From Chryseobacterium indologenes (lineage in GTDB: Bacteria > Bacteroidota > Bacteroidia > Flavobacteriales > Weeksellaceae): a stretch of DNA of 64,000 bases. The notes under the pieces are model-generated. The model saw only the letters and a list, made by a program, of their open reading frames with translations, did not search any database and was not told the origin of the DNA. Both the position numbers and the translations under genes were made by a program. Position 1 is the first letter of the stretch; every line of letters starts with the position of its first letter. Shown here one piece after another: positions 16,041 to 24,885 of this stretch. The stretch lies in the NCBI GenBank assembly GCA_001013295.1, contig LAZY01000078.1, positions 412,014-476,013 of the forward strand. The letters are read 5' to 3'.

Positions 16041-16635
16041 ATGATCATTGAAAGTTTATTAATTTCATTTGGAGCTGAGACGAAAAATTATAAAGCAGGA
16101 GATCTTATTTTCCGTGAAGAAGAGTTTCCGTTATATTATTATCAGATTGAGAAGGGAAAAATCAAACTCAATAACTATACTGAAGACGGAAAAGAATTTA
16201 TTCAGAATATATTTTCAGATGGACACAGCTTTGGTGAATCGCTTCTTTTTGTAGACCGTCCTTATCCCATGAATGCAGTAGCAATGGAAGATTCAAGCAT
16301 CCTCAGAATACCGAGGCAGAATTTTTTAGACCTGATCAGAGATAACCCGGAAATCTCATTGAATATCTACCAATGTCTTGCAGAAAGAATGTACTACACC
16401 TATATTATGTTCTATAATCTCTCCTTCCAAAATCCTGTTTCCAAACTGAAACTGATGATGGATTACATGAAAAGTTATTATGAAGATAAAGCCCCCCTAT
16501 TCCTTTCAGATCCCTCTTACCCGCCAGCAGCTTGCATCCCTTACCGGCCTCTGTGTAGAAACAGTGATACGTACCATCAAACAGATGGAGAAAGAGAAAA
16601 CAGTGAAAATTGAGAGGAGGAAAATTTATTATTAA
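16041..16635 (+). pseudogene. Crp/Fnr family regulator broken by a frameshift in a C6 run
   Basis: The original frame runs 16041-16613 (190 codons) and has a normal cNMP-binding domain ('GDLIFREEEFPLYYYQIEKGKIKLNNY', 'FGESLLF', residues about 10-120), but after codon 150 it turns into non-family sequence. From 16498 the +1 frame gives a perfect Crp winged helix ('TRQQLASLTGLCVETVIRTIKQ') ending at TAA 16633-16635. The frames join at six C (16492-16497); five C would restore one ORF. So the gene carries a single extra C: a real mutation, a phase-variable tract or a sequencing error. Without the HTH the protein could not bind DNA. Confidence 0.85.
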
Positions 16636-16671
16636 ACAGATCCATCAATCCCATCCAAAGCTCGTAATTCT

Positions 16672-17319
16672 TTAGAGATTTAACTGCTTCTGAAACTCTT
16701 CCAGATATTTTGCAATATGAATTCCGTCTGCCAGGCCATGATGCGCTTCAATAGAAACAGGAAGGTATTTCTTACCATCACGGATATTAAATCTCCCGAA
16801 AGACACCTTTGGTACCGATTCGTCATTATTAAAATTCGTAGGATGAAGAATGGCACTGAAAGAATTCCACGGAATGGTCGTGTGTCTTACATGATCTTTA
16901 CCTAATCTGTCATTGCTTAGTCTGAGCCCTGTAGAATGATGTACCCCTTTGATCTCTTCCTGTAAAGCAGCATTGAAAATTTCAAAATCTTCCGAAAAAG
17001 GAGTAAATGAAAACCCAAAAGTACCATCCGGCCTTGCAATCGTACTTCCGGCATGCACAGTATCAAACTGTAGCACCTGCCCATCAACGATTCTAAATTT
17101 TAATTCGTCCACCGTATTGATGGCAACCATAGATTTGTGATAATAATAGGCAAAGAAAGAATATCCGTTATTTTTTGCCGTATCATAAGCTTGTGTACAG
17201 TCTACTTCTGTTGTAAAGCCAAAATAAGGACTTGCCATATTAGAAAAAAACTCAAAATGCTCCCTTCTGTTCCATTGTTCAAGGTCTACGATCTTCATTG
17301 ATTTTTTATTTTGCTGCAA
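16672..17319 (-). CDS. Chloramphenicol acetyltransferase-family acyltransferase
   Basis: 215 residues, the usual CAT length. The HHxxxDG motif is at about 193-199 ('EAHHGLADGIH'), with the second His as general base; other family stretches are 'REHFEFFSNMASPYFGFTTEVDCT' near the N-terminus and 'SFGRFNIRDGKKYLPVSIEAHH'. The true CAT motif is HHAVCDGFH; here the variable residues differ, so acetylation of chloramphenicol is possible but not assured. Cytoplasmic, acetyl-CoA dependent. It is convergent with the broken Crp gene and divergent from the PPC-domain gene. Confidence 0.88.
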   Translation of the reverse strand: MQQNKKSMKIVDLEQWNRREHFEFFSNMASPYFGFTTEVDCTQAYDTAKNNGYSFFAYYYHKSMVAINTVDELKFRIVDGQVLQFDTVHAGSTIARPDGTFGFSFTPFSEDFEIFNAALQEEIKGVHHSTGLRLSNDRLGKDHVRHTTIPWNSFSAILHPTNFNNDESVPKVSFGRFNIRDGKKYLPVSIEAHHGLADGIHIAKYLEEFQKQLNL

Positions 17320-17482
17320 ATTTCAGCAATTTTAATTGCTTTTCAGACCTGTTTCGAAAGAAATTTCAGAAGGCAAGGGTTATTTTTTGGAATTCATTTT
17401 AGTAAAGCATAATTATTGCATTATTTTATTCACGGAAGCTCATAGTTTTTCATGAAAACATCTATTACAAAATAACATCATT

Positions 17483-17938
17483 ATGGAAATACAAAATCTT
17501 AAAGGCAACAACTGGTCAGCAAGGAAAGTAGATCACATTTATATAGTAAGCGTTAGCAATCATTCCAATATTGTAGAGACATTAACGAATTTTGTTCAAG
17601 ATCAGAACATTCAGGCAGGCGAAGTAACAGGAATAGGTGCTGTAAGTGAGGCTACTCTGCGTTTCTTTAATCCATCGACAAAAAATTATGTTGATAAAGC
17701 CTTTAAAGAACAGATGGAAGTTACCAATATTTCAGGAAACGTTTCTGAAATTGAAGGAAAATTGACCCTCCATCTGCATATTACATTGGGAAGAGAAGAT
17801 TATACCGCTTTAGCCGGACATCTTCTGGAAGCAAAAGTTCAGGGAGCGGCAGAATTTATTTTGTATCCATTAAATACAAGAGTCATCAAAAGAAAAGATC
17901 AGGAAGCCGGTATTAATTTCTATGATTTTGAACAATAG
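17483..17938 (+). CDS. PPC (DUF296) domain protein
   Basis: 151 residues, a single plant-and-prokaryote-conserved domain. Marks are 'LTNFVQDQNIQAGEVTGIGAVSEATLRFFNP' in the first half and 'GKLTLHLHITLGREDYTALAGHLLEAKVQGAAEFIL' in the second, with the H-x-H metal-binding pair. In plants the domain accompanies AT-hooks; bacterial stand-alone versions are metal-binding proteins of unknown function. Forms trimers in known structures. The Crp gene follows 36 bases downstream, so they may share a transcript. Confidence 0.9.
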   Translation: MEIQNLKGNNWSARKVDHIYIVSVSNHSNIVETLTNFVQDQNIQAGEVTGIGAVSEATLRFFNPSTKNYVDKAFKEQMEVTNISGNVSEIEGKLTLHLHITLGREDYTALAGHLLEAKVQGAAEFILYPLNTRVIKRKDQEAGINFYDFEQ

Positions 17939-17974
17939 CAACGAATGTCTTATTTTTGATGAAATATTTGTCTG

Positions 17975-18559
17975 ATGCTCGACGTCCTGCTTTCTCATAT
18001 TCAAAATAAGGTTGCTGTCACCGATGAAGATAAAGAGCGGATTCCCTCTTTCTTTACCTCCAGGAAACTCCGAAAAAAACAATATCTGCTTCAGGAAGGC
18101 GATATTTGTAAATGCCTGTCTTTTGTAAGCAAAGGGTTACTAAAGTCTTATTTTCTGGATGAAAAAGGAAATGAACGGATCAATATGTTTGCTTTTGAAG
18201 GTTGGTGGATCTCAGATTTCAACAGTTTTATCCATCAGGAAAAAGCCGTTCTGAATATTGATGCCATAGAAGAAACTGAGGTATTGATGATTACTTTGGC
18301 AGATTATGAAAAAATGTTACTGGAAATTCCTGTGATGGATCGTTATTTCAGGATTTTATATCAGAATAGTTTGGTAACGAAAGATTACAGGCTTATTGTT
18401 TCCAATGGATATACCGCTGAAGAAAAATATATGGAGCTTGCACAGAAGAATCCGGAAATGATCAAAAGAGTTCCTCATAATCTTATCGCTTCCTATCTGG
18501 GGCTTGCTCCTGAAACGGTAAGCAGAATACGTAAAAAGAATTCCCTGAATAATACTTGA
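17975..18559 (+). CDS. Crp/Fnr family transcriptional regulator
   Basis: 194 residues. The cNMP-like barrel covers about 25-120 ('KKQYLLQEGDICKCLSFVSKGLLKSYFLDEKGNERINMF'), followed by the winged helix 'PHNLIASYLGLAPETVSRIRKK'. This is the short flavobacterial subgroup also seen at 495-1073. A symmetric sequence overlaps its stop codon and precedes the PRISE-type reductase gene by about 50 bases, making that reductase the probable target, a typical arrangement for this subgroup. Ligand unknown. Confidence 0.92.
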   Translation: MLDVLLSHIQNKVAVTDEDKERIPSFFTSRKLRKKQYLLQEGDICKCLSFVSKGLLKSYFLDEKGNERINMFAFEGWWISDFNSFIHQEKAVLNIDAIEETEVLMITLADYEKMLLEIPVMDRYFRILYQNSLVTKDYRLIVSNGYTAEEKYMELAQKNPEMIKRVPHNLIASYLGLAPETVSRIRKKNSLNNT

Positions 18560-18593
18560 CCCAGATCAATCGAAATGCATGATTCAGGTCAAG
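18555..18593. promoter_or_regulatory. Inverted repeat between Crp gene and reductase gene
   Basis: CTTGACC (18555-18561) and GGTCAAG (18587-18593) are perfect inverted arms, and inside them ATCA and TGAT are again symmetric. It sits just upstream of the TAATTTTG promoter (18616-18623), at the distance expected for an activator site; no T-run, so a terminator is less likely. Confidence 0.45.
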
Positions 18594-18615
18594 GGTAAAA
18601 TCCTGATCCGGACCA

Positions 18616-18623
18616 TAATTTTG
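18616..18623 (+). promoter_or_regulatory. -7 promoter element for the PRISE-type reductase
   Basis: TAATTTTG, matching TAnnTTTG, 22 bases before the ATG at 18645. No -33 box is obvious, in line with activation by the adjacent Crp-type protein. Confidence 0.5.
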
Positions 18624-18644
18624 TAAAAAAAATTTACAATACTT

Positions 18645-19718
18645 ATGGAAAATATTGCATTGGTAGTAGGCGCTACCGGAATTACAGGCAGTAATCTTGC
18701 TGAAGAACTTATTAACCAAGGCTGGACGACTTATGGACTGTCCAGAAATCCCAACAACAATATTCCCGGTCTCCTTACCATAAAAGCAGATCTCCTAGAT
18801 GAGCAAAGCCTGATGGATGCATTGGATGGAATCTCTCCTACTCATGTTTATTTTACAACCTGGATGCGTCATGATACGGAAGAAGACAATATTCGTGTCA
18901 ACAGTGCTCTGGTCAGAAATCTGCTGAATATACTGTCTCCTAAAAAATCGGTCAGACATGTAGCCTTGGTTACAGGTTTAAAACACTATCTTGGGCCTTT
19001 TGAAGCTTATGTTAAAGAAGGGATTCTTCCGGAAACACCTGTCAGAGAAGAACATCCAAGGCTTTCATTACCTAATTTCTATTATGCCCAGGAAGATGAA
19101 GTTTATGTAGCTTCAGAAAGAGATGGTTTTACGTGGAGTATTCACAGGCCTCATACCGTTATTGGATATGCTGTAGGTAACCTGATGAATATAGGAACCA
19201 CCTTAGCGGTCTATGCCAGCATTTGTAAAGAAACAGGAAGGAAGATGATCTGGCCGGGATCTGAAGCACAATGGAATGGTATTTCTGATGTGACCGATGC
19301 CGGACTCCTGGCAAAACAATTGATCTGGGCATCCGTTACTGAATCTGCCCAAAACCAGGCATTTAACATTACCAATGGCGATGTATTCCGTTGGAAATGG
19401 CTTTGGAAGAGGCTTGCAGATTGGTTTGGCATTGAAGCGGAAGGTTATAACGGAATAATAAGACCTTTGGAAAAAGAACTGGAAAATGACCAGCAGCTTT
19501 GGGAAGAAATTGCAGTGAGATACAATCTGAACGAAAAAAAACTGGATCGTCTATCCTCGGCCTGGCATACGGATCTGGATCTTGGACGCCCTCTGGAGGT
19601 TATGTGTGATATGTCTGCCAGCAGAAAACAGGGATTCTCTGCCTTTAAAAGTACAGAAGACTCGTTTATTGAAGTCTTTGAAAGGCTAAGAGCGGAAAAA
19701 ATAATTCCATCCTTATAG
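18645..19718 (+). CDS. NAD(P)-dependent SDR of the PRISE (progesterone 5-beta-reductase-like) group
   Basis: 357 residues, an extended SDR. The Rossmann motif is at the N-terminus ('VVGATGITGSNLAEELINQGW', G-x-x-G-x-x-G), followed by 'YGLSRNPNN' (NADP-preferring Arg) and 'DLLDEQSL'. The active-site tyrosine lies in 'NFYYAQEDEV' and 'HRPHTVIGYA' is typical for the iridoid synthase/progesterone reductase-like group. The family reduces enone substrates; bacterial substrates are unknown. Placed right after a Crp regulator with a symmetric site between them. Confidence 0.87.
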   Translation: MENIALVVGATGITGSNLAEELINQGWTTYGLSRNPNNNIPGLLTIKADLLDEQSLMDALDGISPTHVYFTTWMRHDTEEDNIRVNSALVRNLLNILSPKKSVRHVALVTGLKHYLGPFEAYVKEGILPETPVREEHPRLSLPNFYYAQEDEVYVASERDGFTWSIHRPHTVIGYAVGNLMNIGTTLAVYASICKETGRKMIWPGSEAQWNGISDVTDAGLLAKQLIWASVTESAQNQAFNITNGDVFRWKWLWKRLADWFGIEAEGYNGIIRPLEKELENDQQLWEEIAVRYNLNEKKLDRLSSAWHTDLDLGRPLEVMCDMSASRKQGFSAFKSTEDSFIEVFERLRAEKIIPSL

Positions 19719-19778
19719 ACTTTTTGCCAAGCAGATAAAATCCACAGAGTATTTCTAATCTGCAGAGAGGTTTTTATG

Positions 19779-19823
19779 GCCACGAATGCACGAATAGTAT
19801 GAAAAAATTCGTGCATTCGTGGC
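19779..19823. repeat. Dispersed palindromic repeat, copy 1
   Basis: GCCACGAATGCACGAAT (19779-19795) and its perfect reverse complement (19807-19823), loop 11. It lies between the convergent reductase and AraC genes. Two related copies occur at 33898-33941 and 34693-34737. Confidence 0.85.
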
Positions 19824-19949
19824 ATATAAAAAAACTTTGCATTCATGACTGATCTTCAGGTTTTCCTACAGCATAGGAGTATAATAATCAATAAACATCA
19901 TAACCCAGGTGCTCATCAGTATTTAATAGTTGTGTTTTTTATTGTTTTA

Positions 19950-20753
19950 TCATACTTCTGATGTAGTCATTCCAAATTTATTTTTGAAGGAGAAATAAAA
20001 ATGAGACAGATTTTCAAATCCAAGATCAAGATAAATATCCGATGGCTTTTTCCCTTTATTTTTAATTAAATAATAGGCTTCCCTCAACCTTCTTTCCTTC
20101 AGCCACTGCTTTGGCGTCATATTGAATATTTTATTAAAATCCCGCTTAAACCCCGAAAGACTGCGGCCTGTAAGTTTTGCAAAAGCTTCTATGGATACAT
20201 TGAACATAAAATTCTTATTCATAAACGCTTTCAGATCGATTTTATGAGGTTCAGAAAAATCAAACAAAAGATCTTTGAGCTCAGGATGACTTTGAAGGAG
20301 AAGTTCTATCGCTTCTTTTACCTTTATAGCAGCCAGCCTCGGAGAAATCTCTTGGATTTTATGAACGTATGGAATGAGCGAGGTGAAATAACTTGTAAAA
20401 AAATCATCCGGTTCAAAAAACATCCGGCTACTATCCGGAAAAGGACCATCAGCAGACATTTTATTTTCGGCAGCATACTGTCTGAGCGTTTCATCATCCA
20501 ATGTAATGGAAAGAAACTGATATTTCTCGCTTTTTGAAGGGTATTTCATCGTTCTGATCAGCTGATTTTTTTTCACCAGAACCACTGTATTCTCTCTGAT
20601 GACAGTCTTTCCCTGTTCATGGAAAGCATGCGTTTCCCCAGATAACTGAAATCCCAGAAAATGGTCAGGAATAAATTCTTCATGCCCTTTGTAGGATTCA
20701 AAAGCACATGAATAAACCAGTTTGTCAAATATGATCTCAGAAGTTTTCTCCAT
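19950..20753 (-). CDS. AraC family transcriptional regulator
   Basis: 267 residues. The N-terminal 150 residues look like a cupin-type sensing domain, and the C-terminal 100 hold the two HTH motifs ('VSIEAFAKLTGRSLSGFKRDFNKIFNMTPKQWLKERRL', 'KKPSDIYLDLGFENLSHFYFSFKNKFGMT'-type pattern). It starts 18 bases after the HbpS-like gene and forms an apparent operon SDR - HbpS-like - AraC on the minus strand, so it probably controls its own operon. Ligand unknown. Confidence 0.92.
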   Translation of the reverse strand: MEKTSEIIFDKLVYSCAFESYKGHEEFIPDHFLGFQLSGETHAFHEQGKTVIRENTVVLVKKNQLIRTMKYPSKSEKYQFLSITLDDETLRQYAAENKMSADGPFPDSSRMFFEPDDFFTSYFTSLIPYVHKIQEISPRLAAIKVKEAIELLLQSHPELKDLLFDFSEPHKIDLKAFMNKNFMFNVSIEAFAKLTGRSLSGFKRDFNKIFNMTPKQWLKERRLREAYYLIKNKGKKPSDIYLDLGFENLSHFYFSFKNKFGMTTSEV

Positions 20754-20771
20754 ACTGCAAATATCTGAAAA

Positions 20772-21173
20772 TTACCCCATAACGGAAGCTCCCGCAGTTG
20801 CAATTTCTTTATCCTGTTCCGGACTTCCCCCTGAAGAAGCAATTCCTCCTATTACTTTTCCGTCTGGACTTTTAATAACAACTCCTCCGGCAATGGTTAA
20901 AAGACCTCCGTTAGAATTCAGCATTCCATATCCGTGAATATCTGCTCCTGAAATAATCTGTCCCATTATATCACTGTCAATCCCGAACATCACAGCCGTT
21001 TGGGCCTTTTTCATGGCAAATTCTATCACTCCATATACACTGTCAAGCCTCGCAAAAGCCATTAGATGACCACCCTTATCTACTATGGCAATACTTACCG
21101 GAATATTCAGCGATCTGGCTTTTTGAATTGCAGCCTGTAATGCTTTTTCAGCAAGTTCATAACTTAGTTCCAT
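20772..21173 (-). CDS. GlcG/HbpS family (DUF336) heme-binding-like protein
   Basis: 133 residues covering one complete domain: 'ALQAAIQKARSLNIPVSIAIVDKGGHLMAFARLDSV', 'SDIMGQIISGADIHGYGMLNSNGGLLTIAGGVVIK', 'GGIASSGGSPEQDKEIATAG'. No signal peptide. Members bind heme or act as small accessory proteins of oxidoreductases. The ATG lies 4 bases after the SDR stop, so the two are translationally close; a shared oxidative-stress or catabolic role is inferred. Confidence 0.92.
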   Translation of the reverse strand: MELSYELAEKALQAAIQKARSLNIPVSIAIVDKGGHLMAFARLDSVYGVIEFAMKKAQTAVMFGIDSDIMGQIISGADIHGYGMLNSNGGLLTIAGGVVIKSPDGKVIGGIASSGGSPEQDKEIATAGASVMG

Positions 21174-21177
21174 ATTA

Positions 21178-21969
21178 TTAGCTTTTTACGGTCCAGGCTT
21201 CTGCCTGCAGTTGTTTTACAAAATCTTCCGTCTCTTTTGGATGTACATTTCTGAAATTGGAACCATCATCCAATACCACATCCACAATACATTCTGCCAT
21301 AGATTGAGGATCTAACTGATGGGCCAATGACTCTGCAGCGCCGTCAAAAGCCGAAAGAGGAGTGAAGTTCTTTTCAGGATTGTACCAACGGAAAATAGAG
21401 TCCACTCCACGGTCATTAAAACCGGTTCCAAATATTCCCGGATTGCAGGTCGCAATTTTGATATTAAATGGAGCAAGCTCTGTTCTCAAGCCTTCAGCTA
21501 TAGATCCCATGGCATGTTTAGATGCACAGTATGCAGCAACATAAGGAACCGTCCACAATTCTCCCATGGAAGTTGTAAATACAATTTTACCCGGTTTCTT
21601 CTGATCGATAAACTTTTTGATGAATCCCTGCGCCAGCTCCAGTCCACCAAAAACATTGACATCAAACATAGAGCGGATCAGATCTATGGGCTGCTCAGCA
21701 ATAGGACCGCCTTCCATAATTCCGGCATTGCTTACCAGAATATCAATATCATATTTTTGATGAATATACTCCAGATCACGAGGATTGGTAACATCCAGTT
21801 TATCCACGGTAAGATCAATTCCTGATTCTTTTGCTTCACGGATCAGATCACTCATCTGGGGATATACCTGAGTAGTTGCAATTACTTTATACCCTTTTTT
21901 AGCAAGATCGAAAGCCGCAATTTTTCCGAATCCACTTGCTGCCCCTGTAATTAAAATAGTTTTGCTCAT
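21178..21969 (-). CDS. Short-chain dehydrogenase/reductase
   Basis: 263 residues, classical SDR. Cofactor motif 'ITGAASGFGKIAAFDLAKKGY' (TGxxxGxG), NAG motif 'VSNAGIMEGG', and the catalytic Ser-Tyr-Lys in 'TTSMGELWTVPYVAAYCASKHAMG' (YxxxK). Cytoplasmic NAD(P)H-dependent oxidoreductase; the substrate cannot be named. First gene of the SDR-HbpS-AraC operon; a 315-base gap separates it from the divergent exonuclease gene. Confidence 0.93.
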   Translation of the reverse strand: MSKTILITGAASGFGKIAAFDLAKKGYKVIATTQVYPQMSDLIREAKESGIDLTVDKLDVTNPRDLEYIHQKYDIDILVSNAGIMEGGPIAEQPIDLIRSMFDVNVFGGLELAQGFIKKFIDQKKPGKIVFTTSMGELWTVPYVAAYCASKHAMGSIAEGLRTELAPFNIKIATCNPGIFGTGFNDRGVDSIFRWYNPEKNFTPLSAFDGAAESLAHQLDPQSMAECIVDVVLDDGSNFRNVHPKETEDFVKQLQAEAWTVKS

Positions 21970-22284
21970 TGTATTTTATTTTTAAATGATGATACAAAGT
22001 TCAAAGATTTAAGACCTGGGAATATTGGTACAAAGTTCAAATATATATTGCTGGAAAGTTCATTTTTTTTGAGACAGATCACACAGGAGTACTACTATTC
22101 AATAGGAACGGGCTTTAGCCCAAACCTGCTACAGAACCATTATTAATTATTTTATATAAAGAGATATGATATAAATCAATCCTACCACATATTTGTAAAT
22201 TACCTGGGAAAATAGAAATAAAATCATTCGTTTATCGTAAATTGGTTAAGTTTTTGAAGCTTATCTGATAAATCACTCACACCA
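21970..22284. other. Divergent 315-base intergenic region with a small palindrome
   Basis: It must hold promoters for the SDR operon (minus) and the exonuclease (plus); neither has a clear TAnnTTTG. A GGGC-TTTA-GCCC hairpin (22110-22121) within a longer 'GGAACGGGCTTTAGCCC' word resembles a common flavobacterial dispersed repeat. Confidence 0.4.
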
Positions 22285-23307
22285 TTGAAATTAATCACAT
22301 TTACCCAAAAAGGAATCTACTGTCCACAGGGAAAATTCTATATAGATCCCTGGAGACCCGTTGATATGGCAATCATTACCCACGGACATGCCGATCATGC
22401 ACGCTGGGGAATGAAGAAATACCTTTGTCATCATTTTACAAAACCTATTTTACATCAAAGAATCGGTGTGGATATTGAATGTCAGAGTGTAGAATATGGA
22501 GAAAAGATCAATATCAATGGTGTACAGGTCTCGCTTCATCCTGCCGGACATATTATAGGCTCTGCACAGATAAAACTGGAATATAAAGGTTACATAACCG
22601 TCATTTCCGGCGACTATAAAACACAGAATGATGGACTGAGCACACCTTTTGAACTGGTAAAATGTAACGAATTTGTGACGGAAAGTACTTTTGGATTACC
22701 CGTTTATAATTGGCTGGAAATTGATGATCTGAATAAAAAACTTCAAAATTGGGTATTAAAGAACCGGGAAAATAATAAAACTTCTGTATTTATAGGCTAT
22801 TCTCTGGGCAAAGCACAGCGTATCATGAAAGCTGTGGAAGGATTAGGAAAAATATATGTTCACAATTCCATCGGAAAGCTGAATGAAGCTTTTGAGGCTG
22901 TAGGAATTGATCTTCCCGGATATGCGATTGGAGATTTCAGAGAACATCCCAAAGAAATGGAACACGAAATTGTGATTGTCCCTCCCGCTCTGCTTGACAG
23001 CAATGTGACTAAAAAAATTCCAGCGGCTGCAACTGCGATCTGCTCAGGTTGGATGCAAGTGCGTGGGGCCAGACGTTGGCGAAGTGCAGATGCCGGGTTT
23101 GCAATGAGTGATCATGCAGACTGGAAAGGATTATTACAGACTGTAAAAGCCACAGAAGCAGACCTCGTACATGTTACCCACGGACAGACTGAAATATTTT
23201 CAAAATATCTTAATGAAATAGGAGTTCGCGCAGATGTTGTAGAAACCTTGTTTGGAGACGATGAAGAAGCATCAGAAAAAGAAACCATACAAAATCCGGA
23301 GTTATGA
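22285..23307 (+). CDS. Ligase-associated DNA exonuclease, MBL fold
   Basis: 340 residues. The metallo-beta-lactamase motif is 'ITHGHADHARWG' (HxHxDH, residue about 33), with a further 'HPAGHIIGSAQI' and 'SGDYKTQNDG' (beta-CASP-like). This is the exonuclease of the bacterial ligase-helicase-exonuclease-phosphoesterase repair cassette. The start is TTG at 22285, chosen because the family begins with (M)KLITFT and no ATG lies nearby. It overlaps the ligase gene by 4 bases (ATGA). It probably trims DNA ends before sealing. Function from family knowledge. Confidence 0.93.
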   Translation: MKLITFTQKGIYCPQGKFYIDPWRPVDMAIITHGHADHARWGMKKYLCHHFTKPILHQRIGVDIECQSVEYGEKININGVQVSLHPAGHIIGSAQIKLEYKGYITVISGDYKTQNDGLSTPFELVKCNEFVTESTFGLPVYNWLEIDDLNKKLQNWVLKNRENNKTSVFIGYSLGKAQRIMKAVEGLGKIYVHNSIGKLNEAFEAVGIDLPGYAIGDFREHPKEMEHEIVIVPPALLDSNVTKKIPAAATAICSGWMQVRGARRWRSADAGFAMSDHADWKGLLQTVKATEADLVHVTHGQTEIFSKYLNEIGVRADVVETLFGDDEEASEKETIQNPEL

Positions 23308-24884
23308 GACATTTTGCAGATTTGATCAACGCTTTGGAAACCACCAATAAGACCAATGCCAAAATAGATGCCATCATCGACTATCTTGAAAGGACTCCGG
23401 ATGAAGATAAACTGTGGTTTATTGCTTTGTTTACGGGAAAACGCCCCAAAAGAAATGTCAATACCAATTATATGAAAGAATGGGCACTGGAAATCACAAA
23501 ACTGCCATTGTGGCTGTTTCAGGAAAGCTATTCTTCCGTAGGGGATCTAGGGGAAACACTCTCACTGATACTTCCTCCGCCCCGGCAAAAAATTGACCGC
23601 AGTCTATCACAATGGATGAATGATATTGTAGATTTAAAGGATAAAACAGAAGCCGAGAAAAAAGAATTTGTACTGAATTCATGGGATGGCCTTGATTATA
23701 CGGAAAGACTCATTTTCAATAAATTAATTGGCGGAAGCTTCCGGATTGGTGTTTCTGATAAAACCCTGATCAATGCCCTTACCAAATTCTCAGGACAGGA
23801 ATCCAGCACCCTGATGCACAGCCTGATGGGAAAATGGGAACCCGGAGAGGTTTCTTTCCAGGAGCTGATCTCTGCAGAGAATGTAAACCCGGATAATTCA
23901 AAACCTTATCCTTTCTGTCTTGCCTATCCTTTGGAAAAAGAACTTGAAGAGCTCGGAGAACCCAGTGAATGGCTGGCAGAATATAAATGGGACGGAATCA
24001 GGGGGCAAATCATCCGCAGGAATGATGAAGTCTTCATCTGGTCAAGAGGAGAAGAACTGATTACGGAACAGTTTCCGGAAATCACAGAAACAGTAAAAGC
24101 GATGAATGGCAACTTTGTCATAGATGGAGAAATACTTGCCGTAAAAGAGGATAAAGTTTTAAATTTTAATGAATTACAAAAAAGATTAAACAGGAAAAAT
24201 TTAACAAAGAAAATGCTTTCCGAAATTCCTATCCAGGTCTTTGCCTATGATCTTTTAGAACTTGAAAATAATGATCTGAGAGAGAAACCGATTTCGGGAA
24301 GACGGGCTCTATTGGAAGAATTATTATTAAATGAATCTCCGGAGAATATTAAGCTTTCCGGAAGTATAGATTTTGAAGAATGGAAAGAACTGAACCTCAT
24401 CAGAGAAAATTCAAGAGCCGTAAACAGCGAAGGGCTGATGTTGAAACAGAAGAATTCTCCTTACCACTCAGGGCGTAAAAAAGGCGACTGGTGGAAATGG
24501 AAAATCAATCCGTTTACCATTGATGCTGTTTTGATCTATGCTCAGAAAGGAAGTGGCAGGCGAAGTGCCTATTATACAGATTATACCTTTGCTGTAAAGA
24601 ATGGTGATCAGCTGGTAACCATTGCAAAAGCCTACTCAGGGCTTACGGATAAGGAAATTATGGAAGTAAGCAGGTTTGTTACCAAAAATGCAATTGAAAA
24701 ATTTGGGCCTGTGCGAACAGTAAAAGCAGAGCTGGTCTTTGAAATCGCTTTTGAAGGAATAGGACTCAGTAACCGCCATAAAAGCGGTGTGGCGCTGCGC
24801 TTTCCGAGAATTGTAAGGTGGCGGAAAGATAAAACGGTAGATGACATTGACCACCTGGAAGAAATAAAAAAACTGATACAGTAA
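23304..24884 (+). CDS. ATP-dependent DNA ligase (cassette type)
   Basis: 526 residues. The nucleotidyltransferase motif I is 'AEYKWDGIRGQ' with the AMP-accepting lysine at K228; 'WSRGEELI' and 'FVIDGEILA' are motifs III-like and IIIa, 'EGLMLKQ' motif IV and 'WWKWK' motif V. The first 200 residues are the alpha-helical DNA-binding domain and the last 120 the OB domain. This is the Lig B/D-like ligase that lacks LigD fusion. ATG overlaps the exonuclease stop, and the helicase begins one base after its stop, so it is one operon. Confidence 0.95.
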   Translation: MRHFADLINALETTNKTNAKIDAIIDYLERTPDEDKLWFIALFTGKRPKRNVNTNYMKEWALEITKLPLWLFQESYSSVGDLGETLSLILPPPRQKIDRSLSQWMNDIVDLKDKTEAEKKEFVLNSWDGLDYTERLIFNKLIGGSFRIGVSDKTLINALTKFSGQESSTLMHSLMGKWEPGEVSFQELISAENVNPDNSKPYPFCLAYPLEKELEELGEPSEWLAEYKWDGIRGQIIRRNDEVFIWSRGEELITEQFPEITETVKAMNGNFVIDGEILAVKEDKVLNFNELQKRLNRKNLTKKMLSEIPIQVFAYDLLELENNDLREKPISGRRALLEELLLNESPENIKLSGSIDFEEWKELNLIRENSRAVNSEGLMLKQKNSPYHSGRKKGDWWKWKINPFTIDAVLIYAQKGSGRRSAYYTDYTFAVKNGDQLVTIAKAYSGLTDKEIMEVSRFVTKNAIEKFGPVRTVKAELVFEIAFEGIGLSNRHKSGVALRFPRIVRWRKDKTVDDIDHLEEIKKLIQ

Positions 24885-24885
24885 T

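Noticed and set aside
16672..17319. Chloramphenicol resistance gene
   Set aside because: Family motif is present but the active-site neighbourhood differs from known resistance enzymes; only the family is claimed.
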